A stretch of DNA of 64,000 nt. Source: Glebionis coronaria (taxonomy: Eukaryota; Streptophyta; Magnoliopsida; Asterales; Asteraceae). Shown here in pieces: positions 1 through 11,400 of this stretch. The stretch's first letter is position 1, and each line of letters starts with the position of its first letter. A program made the translations under genes and the position numbers. The notes under the pieces are model-generated. The model saw only the letters and a program-made list of their open reading frames with translations, ran no database searches and was not told the DNA's origin. The stretch is from assembly GCA_025667525.1 (NCBI GenBank), contig CM046878.1:79876196-79940195 (forward strand), written 5' to 3'.

Positions 1-1490
1 TTGATCTATCTCGGAAGATCTTGATTCCTAGAATATATGCAGCCTCTCCTAAATCCTTCATGGAAAAACATTTTCCAAGGTAAGCTTTAACACTTTGCAA
101 CGTTGGAATATCTTTTCCCGTAAGTAATATGTCATCAACATATAAGATTAGGAACACTACATTACTCCCACTAGCTTTGATATATACACATGGCTCATCG
201 GGATTTTGAATGAAACCAAAGTTCTTGAATTCATTATCAAATCTCTTATTCCATTGCCTTGATGCTTGCTTATGTCCATAAATGGATCTTTGTAGCTTGC
301 ATACGCGGTTTGGATACTTCGGATTGACAAAACCTTCAGGATGTTTCATATAAACTTCTCTGTTAAGTAGTCCATCGAGGAAAGCGGTTTTAACATCCAT
401 TTGCCAAATCTCAGTCATAGAACGTGGCTATGGCTAAGAGAATCCTTATTGCTTTGATATATGCAACCGGAGAGAAGGTTTCTTCATAATCAACCTCGTA
501 GGTTTGAGTGAAGCCCGTCGCTACATATCAAGCTTTAAAGGTGTGTACATTACCATCCATGTCGGTCTTCTTCTTGTACAACCACTTGCCGCTAATGGTT
601 CTAGCGTTAGGAGGAAGGTCAACTAAGATCCAGACATCATTGTCTTTCATGGATAGCATCTCCACATTCATAGCATCTAGCCATTTTTCAGATTCAGGAT
701 CTGCGAATGCAGCTTTGTAGTTAGTAGGTTCACCATGATCCCCTAACTCATGTTCTTCAGCGTCAATGTATAAGCACATACGGCCATGAGCACGCTTAGT
801 CCTAGTAGACTTTCGAATGAGAGCAATATCACTAATAGGTTCATCAATTTCTTGATCATCGTCTTCATTATCGCTAGTGTTTTCAGAAGGATGTATATCT
901 TCATCTTGAATTACTTCAAGATCTTCTAAACTCCCACTTGCTTCTTGATTCATAAGATTTCTCTCTGGGAATTCAGCATTACGAGCAACAATAACTTTGT
1001 TCTCGGGTGGGTAGTAGAAGGAGTAACCCATCGTTTCCCTTAGGTATCCGACAAATACACACTTAATCGATCTGGGTTCAAGTTTATCAGATTTATTAAG
1101 TGTATCATGCTTAACAAGAGCCTCACATCCCCAAACCTTTAAGTAAGATAACTTAGGGTCTTGCTCATGCCATACTTCATATGGAGTCTTTTAAACTTTC
1201 TTAGTTGAAACCATATTAAGTATGCGTGCAGTAGACTCAAGAGCATAATCCCAAAAGGACTTTGGAAGAGTTGTTTGGTCATCATGGAGCGAACCATATC
1301 CAATAGGGTTCTATTTCTCCTCTCAAACCATACCATTATGTTGTGGTGTATATGGAGGAGTTCTATGGGCAATAATCTCATGCTCCTTAAGATGATCCAA
1401 AAATTCAGAACTCATAAATTCACCTCCACGATCCGAACGTAGTGCCTTTATGGTTTTACTGAGTTGATTTTATACTTACTTTTGAAACAC
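1..1490 (-). pseudogene. Copia-3 pol fragment (integrase C-terminal part to start of reverse transcriptase), truncated by window edge
   Basis: Read on the minus strand this is Ty1/Copia pol, which would make the integrase and reverse transcriptase that copy and insert the element. From high to low coordinates I see the integrase core (an RSDRGGEF-type motif near 1430, ERRNRTLLDMV near 1310), the integrase/RT linker (open at 1031-528, ending in a GKWLYKKK-type RT start) and, near 130-145, the codons for the YVDD active site. Stops and frameshifts break it, for example around 1190, 1320 and 420-530, so it is a pseudogene. It is collinear with the piece at 54109-54558: the reading frame there stops exactly where this one resumes, so both are one element split by a later insertion. 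The rest lies outside the window. Confidence 0.88.
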
Positions 1491-1495
1491 CTTAA

Positions 1496-2775
1496 TGTGA
1501 CACCACCAAAATGGTCATGTAGCGGAATAGTAATTGGGTGTCACATGGTGGATCATACCACAATAGTATACAGACTAATGATCATTAAAATGTCATTTAA
1601 GTGAATTATTACATGAACAATTGTGAAAATGTTATAAATTGTCTGAACAATAATTATTAAGTTTCCATTATTTCAAAGTTATAAAACCCCTCCCAGATGA
1701 GCTTTATAATGCTTCCTACATGATACTTGATTCCATGCATACTTTGGTACCTGCTTTAGTTTTTTTGAGAAAAACATGCTTAAATGGGTCAACGTAAAGT
1801 TGGTGAATTAATAGGTTTATTAAATCATAGTTTAGGATCGCAAAACATCACAAAAGTAGTAATGCACAAAGCATATACTAAAAAGCAACTACATTTTCTA
1901 TTGCCTGTAACTGACGCTTGACTGTTAAGCCCCCAACAAATGAGGATCCTCGGGTATTGAAGTAAGTGATGCGGCTGGTGTAGTCATAGTGATCGGAAAA
2001 TAATATTATTTCAAATTTGACGTAAGTACTAGCTTACTCAAATTAAAAAGGTTTTAAAATTTAAGTTTGTATGTGATACTGTAAGTGTCTTTTAATAGTG
2101 TATGTTAAAAGTTACATAAATACTTTTGTGACTAATCAACCAAATATCATTAATCAATGCACAATTAGTTCACATAATTCATGCATGCTCTATATAGTAT
2201 ATGCTTAACTATCTGTGTCCCCAAAAACCAATTTCTTTTAGAAATGATTTTTATTCAGTTATAGTCTAGTTTTAAATTTTTATTTTTGATCTGGTTCTCT
2301 ATAACTATGTCTCTAATAACATTCTGTGACATTCTCAAAATGGTCATGCAACAAAATAGTAATTGAGTGTCACATGGTGGATCATACAACAATAGATACA
2401 GACCAATGATCATAAAAATGTCATTTAAGTGAATTATTACATGAATAATTATGAAAATGTTATAAACTGTCTGAACTGTAATTATTAAGTTTCAATTATT
2501 CCAAAGTTATAAAACCCCTCATATATGAGCTTTATAATGCTTCCTACATGATGCTCGATTTCATGCATACTTTGGTACCTGCTTCAGTTTCCTGAGAAAA
2601 ACATGCTTAAATGGGTCAACGTAAAGTTGGTAATTTCATAGGTTTATTAAGTCATAGTTTAGGATCGCAAAACATCACAAAAGTAGTAATGCATAAAGAA
2701 AATACCATAAAGCAACTACATTTCCTATTGCTTGTAAGTGACGCTTGACTGTTAAGCCCCCAACAAATGAGGACC
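1496..2775 (+). repeat. Duplicated E0 start: two ~450-bp copies 829 bp apart
   Basis: The sequence from 1496 to about 1947 recurs from 2325 to about 2775 with scattered substitutions and small indels (offset 829 falling to 827). Both copies begin with TGTGACA and end near the shared string CAACAAATGAGGA. About 375 bp of unrelated AT-rich sequence separates them. No open frame of note. It is either a segmental duplication within the LTR or the trace of two related LTR ends. Confidence 0.85.
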
Positions 2776-4227
2776 CTCCGCACGTTATCACTCTTGCACC
2801 CATAAAATGAACCGACAGGGTATACATTTTTTGTCCTGACCTAGGCACAGTGAGCGTTATTCACCTAGATAGGGATAGTCAATCCCAAATAGATCTATTT
2901 ATAACATTCGAGCTATACAATAATTAAAAGTTACAGTCTATGGGTCATGGGTCACACAATAGGAAAATGAAATCAAAGTGTACAGTTCTGTTTGCGTTCT
3001 ATAAAAATATGTTGCATGTTTTCTCCCCCAATATTGTTCAAAACAAATATCAAAGTAAAAATGTGGGGCCATGAACTCACCTCAACAGCAGTGTCTGTGT
3101 GATATCACTGATAATCCGGATAATATGCTCACGATACGGTCAATTACCTAAGTAATTTAAATGGTCTCAGTATATACATAAATAATGCTCAATGCTTCCG
3201 GATAATTTAATTGTACATTTATACTTCGTTTAAGTAGCTTGTTAATTATTCATCCTATATGTATTTAAACGTAATCATATATATTTTATTATTCGGGTAT
3301 ATTTACTTTTATCCAATAATTAGATATGTAATAATTTAAATAAAATTGTTTTTATATATTTATAATTTATAGAAACTTAATATTTATATAAAATCCTTCA
3401 AGTTTCTATTGTACAAAAGTAGTCTTTTAAGTTTCATAGTTTACAGTTTAAACCTTATAGTATATTTTAAAAAATAATATACATAAACTTTAGTTAAATT
3501 GCACCCAACTCCTTATTCTATCTGAAATTACCAAACAGCCTCTAGGTTTAGAAATGTTCGTGGGTTGGCAGAATATACCCCTAGGGTTTATTTAAGTTTC
3601 GTAAATTGACATTATACACCCCCTATCATTTATATTAAAGTCCAAATCTTTTGGTTAATTGCAATTCGGTCCTTAGGGTTATATAAGTTTCGGTTGTTAA
3701 CTCAAACATCCCCTCAGCTTTTAGAAATGACAATATACACCCTTGAAGTTTATATTTTTCATAAAAATGAGTTTAAACGGGCGCGGTTTACACTCTAAAG
3801 TTTATAACTTTCATGTTTTGACCAGACAACTTTCTATAACATTATAATTATGGGCTAAACATTTCAAAAGGTTATTAATAGTCACAAAAATAAACCAAGA
3901 ATAGGCTTATGGCTTATGGGCCTGTTTTTGGCCCATTTAAGGGTCCGGTTTGGTTTTAAGGATTTTAGGCAATGTCTTAGTGTTCACATAAGTTGATTAA
4001 GTCAAAACATAGTACGAAAAGCTAGCTTATTCATAAATAAGCCATGGGTGGCTTATGGGCCTCAATTGGGCCTAGTGAGCTAAATGGTTCTCGGTTTGGG
4101 CTAGTGAGATTTATATGGCCTTCGTGGGTCACATTGGTCCTCGTGGGCTCCTCTACGGCCCATTACACATGTGTGGCTATATTGGCTTCACGGTTTATAT
4201 TTTTGGGTTATTGGCCCGTTAAGCCAC
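2776..4227. other. Remaining left part of E0, non-coding
   Basis: AT-rich sequence without credible coding potential; the short open frame at 4044-4292 runs into the Athila LTR and is not supported. It contains several GGGCC/TGGGC-type tracts between 3900 and 4210. The last five bases, GCCAC, are the Athila target-site duplication. I see no other feature. Confidence 0.6.
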
Positions 4228-4689
4228 TGATTTATGACTTTTTATGTGTTCTCTTTGAAAGTGTTGTTCGTACCCGATTCAATTCGAATTGATCACGGTT
4301 AATGGTGGAATTGTTGGTATTGGTCACTAAAAGGGGGAGCTTGGTTAAATATGTCTACAAATAACATAAATATAAGAGCTAATAAAAATAAAAGAGACTT
4401 CTAACCTTGATTGCTTTCCAGTATGAATGCTGCACAGTAGAACTTGGTAAACATGACTAAAAGGAAATTATCTAATTTAAAATAAAAGTGTAATTTAAAA
4501 TAAAAGTGAATTTGTAAATGACGATGCATAAAAATTAAAACTTAAAAAGTTATACTAAATATTAAGGTTTAAAATTAAATGACAAAAAGTTAAAACTTTT
4601 AAAAGTAAATTTAAAACTTAAAACTTTGTAAAAACGTAAACTTGAAATAACTATAAGATACAATCAATTTAAAATAAAGTTTAAGAAAA

Positions 4690-5300
4690 CTCAACCTAAT
4701 TAGGAATCAGAAAGTGTGACCTAACTCGGAATACAAAACCAGAACACAATTCGGAATCCAAAAGTGTGACCTAATTCGGAATGCTAAAACTGGATGTAGT
4801 TCGGAATCTGTGATTTTGATCTAGTTCGGAATACTGAAACTGGATGTAGTTCGGAATGTACAAGTATGGACCTAATTCGGAATCCAGAAGTTTGACATAG
4901 TTCGGAATACCATCAATGACCTAATTCGGAATGGAGTAGAACCTAACTCAGAATAAAGATCTTAATGCAGTTCGGAATAAAGCCACTTGACCTAACTCGG
5001 AATCCAGGAACACAAAGTAATTCGGAATCCAAAACCTTAAAGTAGTTTGGAATGTAAGACTTGGATGTAACTCGGAATATGGAACCTTGACGTAACTCGG
5101 AATCCCCTTTCCCAACCTAGTTCGGAATCTTCGTCTTTTGCTAGTTCGGAATAACAAGTAATTGATCTAATTCGGAATGGGTGAAACACACAATTCGAGA
5201 AACAGAAATGCTAACAAATCGGAATATGAAGAAACATGTATTTAAGTCGGAATAAACTGTTATGTGTTTAATTCAGGATAAAGAGAATTTGAAGCAGTTC
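4690..5300 (-). repeat. TTCGGAAT motif array in the Athila LTR (left copy)
   Basis: About 25 copies of an octamer close to TTCGGAAT (variants CTCGGAAT, TTCAGGAT, TTTGGAAT), each usually preceded by TAA or TAG, occur every 20-30 bp with unrelated spacers. On the element RNA strand the core reads ATTCCGAA. It lies roughly 550-1150 bp downstream of the LTR TATA box, hence probably in the transcribed R/U5 part. Confidence 0.9.
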
Positions 5301-5842
5301 GGGATAAAAGGGTTTTTAAAAATCCGAACTAAACTAAAATAAGCAAAAACACAATAAGCACTTACCCAAAACTTTTACCAAATCAATTTTTAGAAAAAAA
5401 CTAATAAGACACAATTTAAAAACTTTCAAGAACACTAAATAAGCAAAAATTTAAAATCAACTTTTTTATAAAAATATTAAACTATCAAAATCAACTTATT
5501 TTAAAAACTAATAAACATAAAAATTAAGCAAATAAGCACCTTAATCTAAAAACTCTAAACACACCAACTCAATAAGCACAATCAAATAAACAAAACAATC
5601 ACATCATCAACAAAATTAAACCAACTACATGATTAATTAAGCAAAAACAATAGATTATTAAGAAAGGTAGAATGAGAATTATGAAATAAACTTGATTATA
5701 TTAAAGATTAAGATCAAATATTACAAGATTAATGAAGGTTTGATAAGCTTGAAAAACTGGAGAGAAGAAAAATAAAACACACTTAAAAATAAAACTAGAA
5801 AATTTAACTAACTAACACCCTCCTAATGACACATTAGGAGGG

Positions 5843-5850
5843 TATATATA
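5843..5850 (-). promoter_or_regulatory. TATA box of the Athila 3' LTR
   Basis: TATATATA in a C/T-rich setting on the element strand, the usual place and type of an LTR core promoter; the same box is at 51965-51972 in the 5' LTR. Confidence 0.5.
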
Positions 5851-6289
5851 GGAGGAGGGGAGGGTCTTGTGTCTTCTCTCTTTCTTCTTGTTTTCTCGAC
5901 TCGATTTAAATTCTTTGTCTTTCTCGACGTCTTCTTGGGATTTGTCGATATAAATTGAACTCGTCTTTTAATTTTCTTCTTCTATTAGACTTGAGTTCTT
6001 CGACTTCATTAAACTTCCGTCTTTAGACTTTTTCTTCGATAAATCTTCAGAATAGGCCTTGGACTTCCGTTCTTTTTGCACTCTTGATCTTTTGACTTTG
6101 TCTTTTGTCTTTTTCTTCGATAAAAGCCCGTGAAAGCCCGTGTTTTCTCCCTTTTTAATATTTTTATCCTGATACACAATAAAAACACAAACCACGCATA
6201 ATTCTGACTTTGATGACATAAAATACACGTTTTGGTCTTGTTATTATTGGAAATAAGTGGTAAAAGGATAAGTGTTTTCACACTTATTA

Positions 6290-7305
6290 AATCCCCTACA
6301 CTTGACCATTGCAATGCCCTCATGCAATGCATTAATTTCAAAGCACATTTTACATTTTTCATAATAAATAACCCACCTTGACATTTATTAAATACTAAAC
6401 ATTAAGGAAACTAAAAAGATAGAAATATATACAAAAAAAGTAAGGAAATCAAAGACTTACATTAGGCTTTGGCTTGTCATGAATGTTTATCACCCTCAAG
6501 TTTCACGTTCCCCATACCAAGCTTATAAACGAGATCATTGTTATTATAAGTTAGCAAACTATCACGAACTCATGTGGCCCAATTATTCACTTAGACTCCC
6601 TTATTCCTAGGTGTAGCTATTATATTTTATGATTGTCTTGAATGATCACGCGGATTCATTGTTTGACTTATTTCGATAATTTATTTAGGCCGAAAATAAA
6701 GTGGGACAATTAATCAATAGTTAGCTAAAGGACAAAATCTTTTAAAACGGCTTCTCGGGACCTCTTAAAGTTCATATCTTGGCATAACTTGCTTCACGAT
6801 TTGAGACCTTTCTCGGACCGATATTTGGCAGCGACTTCATACTTCAAATCTGGAGAGACGTTCTTGAAATTATGGTCTTCTCTTCATAATAGGGATTTCT
6901 TCACTTGAAGTTTTGAGAGATTCTTCATATTTGGACCACGACTTCTTCATTTTTCTCCAATCTTTATTTTGGACTTTGATATACAACGATCCGCCTCCTT
7001 TTAGGACTTGGATCTATTTATCCTCATACCTTGCTAGGGTCTTTTCGGATAGACTTCTCCATGATCTTTTGGGGAGTTTTTGTTTTTTGTCGTGTGTCTC
7101 GATCCTTCATATTGATTTTTGATAAATGATTCTTCACATCACTTTTGGATCTTTAGCAACAAAATGTAGCCCTCATGCCTTGTTAAGGCTTTTTCGGACT
7201 CGCCAATCTTCGCATCCCGCTTCAATAAGTTATTCCTTGGCTATGAGCTCTAATTAATACCGAGCAACTTTTAAACGATCTTGGGCTAGAAGCTAAGTAA
7301 CTTTT
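6290..7305 (-). other. Athila 3' internal region next to the LTR, with polypurine tract
   Basis: Continuous with 25232-26199 once SIRE-A is removed. On the element strand the bases next to the LTR read AAGTGTAGGGGATT (6290-6304), a good polypurine tract for second-strand priming. The rest shows no open frame of protein type. The position matches where some Athila elements carry an env-like gene, but I see none. The last five bases, CTTTT (7301-7305), are the SIRE-A target-site duplication. Confidence 0.7.
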
Positions 7306-7422
7306 TGTTAGAAATACGTTTTTACGTATATTAGAAGTATCGGTCACTCCACAATATTATTTATGTTGTAATAGCTCGTAGTTAACAAATAGTTGTTAGT
7401 TGCTTATTAACTTAAGTAAGAA

Positions 7423-7461
7423 CCGGTCCATGGGCTTGTCATGGACCGGCCCAAGCCCATG
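7423..7461 (+). promoter_or_regulatory. Overlapping inverted repeats upstream of the LTR TATA box
   Basis: CCGGTCCAT at 7423-7431 pairs perfectly with ATGGACCGG at 7441-7449, and CATGGGCTTG at 7429-7438 pairs perfectly with CAAGCCCATG at 7452-7461. The two hairpins are mutually exclusive. The TGGGC/GCCCA cores resemble plant site II (TCP-type) promoter elements. The same arrangement recurs in the 3' LTR. A regulatory role is inferred. Confidence 0.5.
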
Positions 7462-7473
7462 TTTGCTTGGAAC

Positions 7474-7481
7474 TATAAATA
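7474..7481 (+). promoter_or_regulatory. TATA box of SIRE-A 5' LTR
   Basis: TATAAATA, about 35 bp ahead of a G-rich then CT-rich stretch. It matches the plant core promoter consensus and is repeated at 25064-25071. Confidence 0.7.
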
Positions 7482-7638
7482 CCCCTTTCCACCATGGAAA
7501 GGGGTTGGTTGTTGTCATTTCCTAGTTTCCATTTTATTGAAATAACACATAGTTTCTCTCACTTTCTCTCTCTAACTTTCTCTCTCTAGAAATCAACAAA
7601 ACCCTTCATAGATTCATAGGTTATCAATATTCTACATT

Positions 7639-7649
7639 TGGTATCAGAG
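7639..7649 (+). other. SIRE-A primer-binding site
   Basis: TGGTATCAGAG two bases after the LTR end is complementary to the 3' end of plant initiator methionine tRNA, the usual primer of Copia reverse transcription. It matches 11 of the 12 bases usually seen. Confidence 0.9.
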
Positions 7650-8431
7650 ATATGGGGTGATTTAAGGTAGTGATTTGTGTGGTTTTTTAGTTTTTGATTG
7701 TATTAGTGTTCTTTAAGAAAAACCATCTTGATTCTTGGTGTTTTTGGTGTTTTTGTGATTGGGATTAGTGGATAAGTATTAGCTTTTACTTATTATTGTT
7801 GAAATCACAAAACTTTTTGGGTTATTTGGTCAAAATCTGGGCTTAATCTTCATTTTTAGTGTTCGACTGTTCATCGGAACAAGTTTCTGATTATTCAGCA
7901 AAAGTTCCGAACCAACAAGTTCCGGATCAACCAAAAAAGTTCCGGATCAAGAAGTTCCGGATCAAGAAGTTCCGGATCAAGAAGTTCCGGATCAAGAAGT
8001 TCCGGATCAAGAAAGTTCCGAACCAAGGAAACTTCCGAATCAAGAAGTTCCGGGTCAAGAAGTTCCGAACCAAGGAAACTTCCGAATCAAGAAGTTCCGG
8101 ATCAAGAAGTTCCGGATCAAGAAGTTCCGAACCAAGAACTTCCGAACCAAGAAGTTCCGGATCAAGCCAAAGTTCCGAACCAAGAAGTTCTGACTCAAGA
8201 AGTTCCGGATCAAGCCAAAAGTTCCGAATCAAGGTAATTCCAAGCCAAATCTTCCGAATCAAACTTACGAATCAACAACAGTTCCGAATCAAGGGTTATT
8301 TTGCTTGTTTTTTTCGACGATTTTTTAGAGGATTTAATCTTGGTTTCTTACAACAAAAACACAACACAATTCATAAGCTTTACTTCACTGCTCGATCAAC
8401 CGATAATCTCTGTCTCTTTGAAGTTAACAAA
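7650..8431 (+). other. SIRE-A leader before gag, with a candidate intron
   Basis: The leader holds the 15-bp repeat array (7897-8290). An AAG|GTAGTG donor-like site has its GT at 7667-7668, and a pyrimidine-rich acceptor-like site ends AG at 8422-8423, nine bases before the gag ATG. Removing it would join the cap region directly to gag. The frame is also open from about 7859 through the array into gag, without an ATG before 8432. I cannot tell whether splicing occurs. Confidence 0.4.
7897..8290 (+). repeat. 15-bp TTCCG repeat array upstream of gag
   Basis: About 26 units of the type AAGTTCCGGATCAAG and AAGTTCCGAACCAAG follow each other with a period close to 15 bp and decay toward the right end. 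Because the period is a multiple of three, both strands stay open here; the peptides (FRIKK or SRSSG repeats) look like by-products of the repeat. A related array lies before the extra ORF (17966-18535). Confidence 0.93.
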
Positions 8432-11400
8432 ATGAATCCGAATTCAGTAATGCCTCAGATGACATCACTCACGGATATTTCAGTCATTAAGGGAACGGAT
8501 AATCGCCCGCCAATGCTCATCAAAGAAGTTTTTGAAGCATGGCAAGGCCGGATGATGTCTTATCTTAAGGGAAAACCGGTTTATGGGAGGCTTATGGTTA
8601 AGTCAATCTTGAATGGTCCACTTGACTATGGTACCATTGTGGCTAACAATGTGTCTCGACCAAGAGAATTTGAAGAACTTACACCAGCCCAACAACTTGT
8701 TGCCGATGCAGACGAGAAAGCTCTTCAAACAATTCTCCAAGCCCTTCCCCATGACATCTATAGGATGGTGAGTCAGTATACGGTGGCAAAGGATTTATGG
8801 GAACGTCTTAAGGTGTTGCTACAAGGCACGTCTCTCACCAAACAGGAAAGGGAATGTCAGTTGTATGACCTGTTTGACAGATTCACTTACAACCCAGGGG
8901 AAACGCTTCATGATTATTACTTCAGATTCACCACACTCATGAACGATCTGAATGTATACAATCTGGTGATTGCTCCATTCCAGGTTAACACCAAATTCTT
9001 GAATACTTTACCTCAAGCTGAATGGGGTGAGTATATTACCGATGTTAAGTTAACCAGGGATCTGCATAAGTGCAATTTGGATCAACTATATGCTTTTCTT
9101 CAGCAACATGAGAAACATGTGATCATGCACCGTTCTCCACGACGTATGTACCCTGATTCATTAGCTTTGATGGCGAATCAACCAAGCTTGTCTCACAACA
9201 ACACTCCTTATATTTTGGGACATCAAGCCTATCATCCATCACCTTACATGACACCAGCCTTTCCCCAATACTCGATTTTACCACAACCACCCACCTCACA
9301 TCAGCAACAATATCGGTTCAGTGCACCTTCATCACAATATGCTACACAACCTCACCCAGCTAGTATTGCACCTTATGCTCAATCTTCATATTCATCTTAT
9401 CAAGAGAATGCAGCATATCCAACAAGCTACCCTGATCAAATGAGTATTCCTTCTAGTGATTATGCAGCTCAAGATCAAGCAATGTACTGTGATGATGAGG
9501 AAGTCCCCGTTCCTGTATTTAAACAAGGTGCTGATCCAGTTGAAGTGTTAACCACTATGTCTGCTTATCTCACAAGAACTTTAAGAAAACGAGGATTTAG
9601 GGGATCAGCTCCTACCAACAATCAGTTGAGGAATTCATCCAATTCTCGCCAACAAGCTACAATTGAGAATGGCAGGGTAATGGTTCAGCCAATTCAACCA
9701 TATCAGGGGAGACCTTCCACATCAACCAATGCTCGCACGGTCAATCCTGCTCCTGCTCCAATGGTCAACAATCCTCCACGGGCTAATACAGGCAAGTTGA
9801 GAATGATTACATGCTACAACTGCAAGGAAGAGGGTCATATGTCCGGGGATTGTAAGAAACCCAAGAGGAGAAGGGATGGACAATGGTTTGCAGAAAAGAT
9901 CTATCTGGTAAATGCTCAGGCACAAGGAAAGGAACTTGATGAAGAGGAGCTTGCATTTCTTGCTGATCCAGGGATTGCTGAACAAGACACAGTCACCACA
10001 CAGAATGCAGCATACCAAACAGATGATCTCGATGCGTATGACTCAGACTGTGATGACTTTCAATCTGCAAAGGCTGCTCTCATGGCAACTATCTCCAGCT
10101 TAGGGCCAGAAAAGAGATCTGAGGTACTTATTAATACCACCGATAATACCACTGATGCTAGTATTCAACCACATCAAGTTGTGCAAGAGAGTGCTGATTC
10201 GAATGAATCTTCGGTGGTGAGTCTTTCAAACGAGGAGACAAACAATGATAGCAATATCAATGTGAGTCCCCAGACTTTGAGTGAATCACAACCGGGACCC
10301 ATTTCGCATACGCCTACTCCTGCTCAACAAGATTTGGTCATGGTTCCTGCTACATTACTTAGCCAAATGAATGCTGCACTCTTAGAAACCTTAGCTAAGA
10401 ATAAGAATTTGTCTGATGAGCTTGCTTTAAGCAATGAGAAAGTTCAAACCTTGGAATTAGTGCCTTCGTCTAGTGTTCTAACTAATCCCGAATATGATCA
10501 TTTTAGAAACAAACAAATGGATCACTTGCAAGAAATTGAAAATTTAAGAGCAAATCTGACTAATGAACTTAAAGAAAAGGAGTTAGTGGTCACTAATTTT
10601 CAAAAACTTCAAACGGATTTTGAATCACTAGAGTCTAAGAAGAATGAAATGGAGATTAATGCCACTAATAAGATTAGAAGTCTAGATTACTTGCTGCTAA
10701 GACAATACGCTGCTTCTCAACTAGTGCACTTATTTGATGCTTCGTTTAGAGAGTTTAACTTATCACGTCTAAAAGGCCTTCCCCCTAATCCACGGTATGC
10801 AAAACAAGCTTTAAGACATAGTCCTAGACTTTATAATGCAACTCAATTAGGATTGGCTTTAGACCCGATTGTTTTTCCCGATGATCGAACAAGTAAGGAT
10901 CTAGTTGATGAGGATCGGTCATACAATTCTGCAAAATATCCCGAGTGTGATTATTTTAAATTGAATAAGGAGCTTGCAAAAACGGATTTTAGAATTCGCT
11001 TCCATATGGACAAAGATCTCATAACAGCACCGACCTACATATTAGATGAAGAAAACCCTAGTACATTTCCTACACTTGTCAATATGGAAGGTCCTAAGGA
11101 AATTCCAAAGGATCTTCCACCTGTTAGTACTGTATGGTTAAACTTGCAAGAGATTAATCAATACTTTATTAATTTTGATAAGGTCATTTTGGATTGTACG
11201 ACTTCAAATGGCTTAAATGCCGGAGAATGGGCTTTTGAACATATGAACGAGGTGTTTAAAAATGAGATCAATCCGTTTGTCGAAAGTCTAAAAGGAACTT
11301 TTGCATCTCTTAAGGAAAATCTTGTGTTTGAAATTGGTGAAGTTCAAAAAGTGTTTTATGAAATGGACACCGCTTACGAACTACAACTAATTGAAAAAGA

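Larger units (their letters stand above)
4228..6289 (-). repeat. Athila 3' LTR (left copy)
   Basis: It matches 50369-52393 along its whole length with scattered substitutions and small indels, including an extra ~19 bp near 4488-4506. On the element strand it begins TAATAAGTG and ends AAATCA. A TATATATA box lies at 5843-5850. The stretch 4690-5300 holds about 25 TTCGGAAT units. Length 2062 bp. The polypurine tract (as pyrimidines on the plus strand) abuts at 6290-6304. Confidence 0.93.
7306..7636 (+). repeat. SIRE-A 5' LTR
   Basis: Starts TGTTAG and ends TCTACA; identical to the 3' LTR except one A/C difference near the CAACAAAACCC stretch (about 7599). It has a TATAAATA box at 7474-7481, an inverted-repeat cluster just upstream and a CT-rich (TTTCTCTC) stretch downstream, typical of a plant transcription start region. 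It is short for SIRE-type LTRs. Confidence 0.96.

Noticed and set aside
5968..6362. Lys-rich proteins in the Athila LTR (also 51934-52316)
   Set aside because: Low-complexity frames inside a non-coding LTR, present in both LTR copies with stops at different places.
7859..8431. N-terminal extension of gag through the TTCCG array
   Set aside because: The open frame has no ATG before 8432, and the FRIKK-type repeats are by-products of the repeat; the ATG at 8432 begins the conserved gag core.
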